From NCBI GenBank assembly GCA_945871455.1, contig CAMBXJ010000196.1, forward strand, positions 1 through 7,842: a stretch of 7,842 nucleotides of DNA. Reading direction: 5' to 3'. The position numbers and the translations under genes are program-made. Each line of letters starts with the position of its first letter. The first letter of the stretch is position 1. The notes under the pieces were generated by a model. That model had not been told where the DNA came from, did not search any database, and saw only the letters and a list, made by a program, of their open reading frames with translations. Positions 6,880 to 7,842 of the stretch are shown here, one piece after another. The DNA comes from Asaia bogorensis (lineage in GTDB: Bacteria; Pseudomonadota; Alphaproteobacteria; Acetobacterales; Acetobacteraceae).

Positions 6880-7842
6880 ATGACCGCAGACGAAACCGAA
6901 ACTGGGGTTGACGGCATTGCCATTATTGGCATGGCGGCGCGATTGCCAGGCGCCCCCAACGTCGATGCCTATTGGGACAATTTGACCAAGGGGATTTCCG
7001 CCATTCGCGGAGCCACCGACGGCGAACTGCTGGCGGCTGGCTTCTCGCCGGAAGACCTTGCGAACCCGAGTCTCGTTCGCGCCTTCGGTTGGCTCGACGG
7101 CGTTGCCAATTTCGACGCGCGATTCTTCGGCTATCCGCCGGCCCGAGCGAAAGGTCTGGACCCTCAACAGCGATTGTTACTTGAAGTGGCCTGGCACGCC
7201 TTGGAGCATGCCGGCTACGCGCCCGGCACCCATGGCGGGACCGTGGGAACATATCTGTCTATTACCCAAAGCACTTACCATCCCGAACAGGAACCCGATC
7301 TGGCGGACAGCTTCTTTGCACTGACATCTCGTGACAAGGACTATGCGGCGTCCCGTATTGCTTACAAACTGGACTTGACCGGCCCCAGCCTGATGATCCA
7401 GTCCGCGTCATCCGGTTCGCTCGCCGCGGTCCATGCGGCGGTGGAAGCTCTCCTCAGCGGCCAGTGCGACATGGCTTTGGCCGGCGGCTGTTCCATCTCG
7501 CTCCCGCAGGGGGCATATCGACACGCCCCGGGATTGATGCTCTCGGCGTCCGGCACCTGTCGCGCGTTCGATGCGGCGGCGGATGGAGCGGTTCCCGGCA
7601 ACGGCCTCGGTATTGTCGTTCTGAAGCCGCTGGCGCAGGCGATGGCCGACGCAGACACGATCTATGCCGTGATTCGCGGATCGGCGTTGAACAACGACGG
7701 CGCACGAAAGTCGGATTATCTGGCACCCAGTGTCAGTGGTCAGGCGAGGGTTGTCGGCGAAGCCCTGGCTGTCGCAGATATCGGCCCAGAAACAGTCGGA
7801 TATATCGAAACGCATGGCACCGGCACGTTGATCGGCGATCCG
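6880..7842 (+). CDS. Second PKS megasynthase, 3'-truncated, starting with a Cys-to-Ser ketosynthase (KS2)
   Basis: The frame runs open from ATG at 6880 to the right edge, giving 321 residues. ATG is chosen because it lies just after an AGGGA and leaves about 10 residues before the KS fold begins (G-I-A-I-I-G-M-A-A-R-L-P-G). The rest is one ketosynthase: F-F-G-Y-P-P-A-R-A, DPQQR, G-T-C-R-A-F-D-A-A-A-D-G, N-N-D-G and ETHGTGT. The second active-site His region (KSNIGH) is beyond the window. Ser177 (7408-7410) stands where the nucleophilic Cys is expected. The NNDG...APSVSGQA stretch resembles KS domains found in mixed NRPS/PKS lines that accept chains from a PCP, which fits the upstream Cys module. 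Later domains cannot be seen. It lies in the same frame as the upstream gene, 12 bases after its stop. Confidence 0.95.
   Translation, partial: MTADETETGVDGIAIIGMAARLPGAPNVDAYWDNLTKGISAIRGATDGELLAAGFSPEDLANPSLVRAFGWLDGVANFDARFFGYPPARAKGLDPQQRLLLEVAWHALEHAGYAPGTHGGTVGTYLSITQSTYHPEQEPDLADSFFALTSRDKDYAASRIAYKLDLTGPSLMIQSASSGSLAAVHAAVEALLSGQCDMALAGGCSISLPQGAYRHAPGLMLSASGTCRAFDAAADGAVPGNGLGIVVLKPLAQAMADADTIYAVIRGSALNNDGARKSDYLAPSVSGQARVVGEALAVADIGPETVGYIETHGTGTLIGDP
6910..7842 (+). other. KS2 ketosynthase domain with Ser in place of the active-site Cys (partial)
   Basis: Residues 11-321 of the second protein. The active-site region reads IQSASSGSL (7396-7422) where VDTACSSSL is usual. The nucleophile is therefore Ser (tca at 7408-7410), and the preceding Asp-Thr is also changed (Gln-Ser). 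The first catalytic His is intact at 7813-7815 in ETHGTGT. The P-G-E-G motif reads P-G-N-G. Ketosynthases with Gln or Ser at the nucleophile are known in loading modules, where they decarboxylate malonyl units instead of condensing. Here the domain follows an NRPS module, so a loading role is not obvious. It may be a non-elongating transfer or structural domain, or a low-activity condensing domain. Confidence 0.93.

Noticed and set aside
6416..6883. Plus-strand frame crossing the junction between the two genes
   Set aside because: It overlaps the A domain end, PCP and tail in another frame. Its translation is Arg/Pro/Ser-rich without motifs, whereas frame 1 carries clear domains.

Overview
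The window lies wholly inside a biosynthetic gene cluster for a hybrid polyketide / non-ribosomal peptide. It holds the 3' end of one very large megasynthase gene (1-6867, open at the left edge) and the 5' end of a second (6880-7842, open at the right edge), both on the + strand and 12 bases apart. There is no intergenic stretch worth the name, no RNA gene, no mobile element, and no promoter or terminator that I can see. The DNA is G+C-rich with strong G/C bias at third codon positions. This suggests a high-GC bacterium, perhaps a proteobacterium, but domain sequences of this kind move between phyla and I would not name a genus.

Reading order in the first protein (residues counted from window codon 1): truncated ACP1 (1-58), ACP2 (79-150), cis-encoded MDR-type enoyl reductase (177-492), ketosynthase KS1 (518-939), post-KS linker with the usual R-x-F/Y-W end (940-1108), ACP3 (1121-1194), heterocyclization (Cy) domain (1212-1635), adenylation domain with a cysteine-type pocket (1661-2152), PCP (2178-2247), and a basic Ser/Pro/Arg-rich tail (2248-2288). 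No acyltransferase lies between KS1 and ACP3, so the line looks like an AT-less (trans-AT) system served by a separate AT. The second protein opens almost directly with a ketosynthase (KS2) in which Ser replaces the active-site Cys.

Working model (inference): an acyl chain on the tandem ACPs is reduced by the ER to a saturated thioester. KS1 takes it over and, if it condenses, extends it on ACP3 with no ketoreduction encoded in that module. The Cy-A-PCP module then adds cysteine and closes a thiazoline ring. No oxidase is inserted in the module, so the ring should leave as thiazoline unless another enzyme oxidises it. The chain then meets KS2, whose Cys-to-Ser change makes a normal transacylation/condensation doubtful. 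The two most unusual points are the ACP-ACP-ER-KS domain order and this serine ketosynthase just downstream of a thiazoline-forming module.
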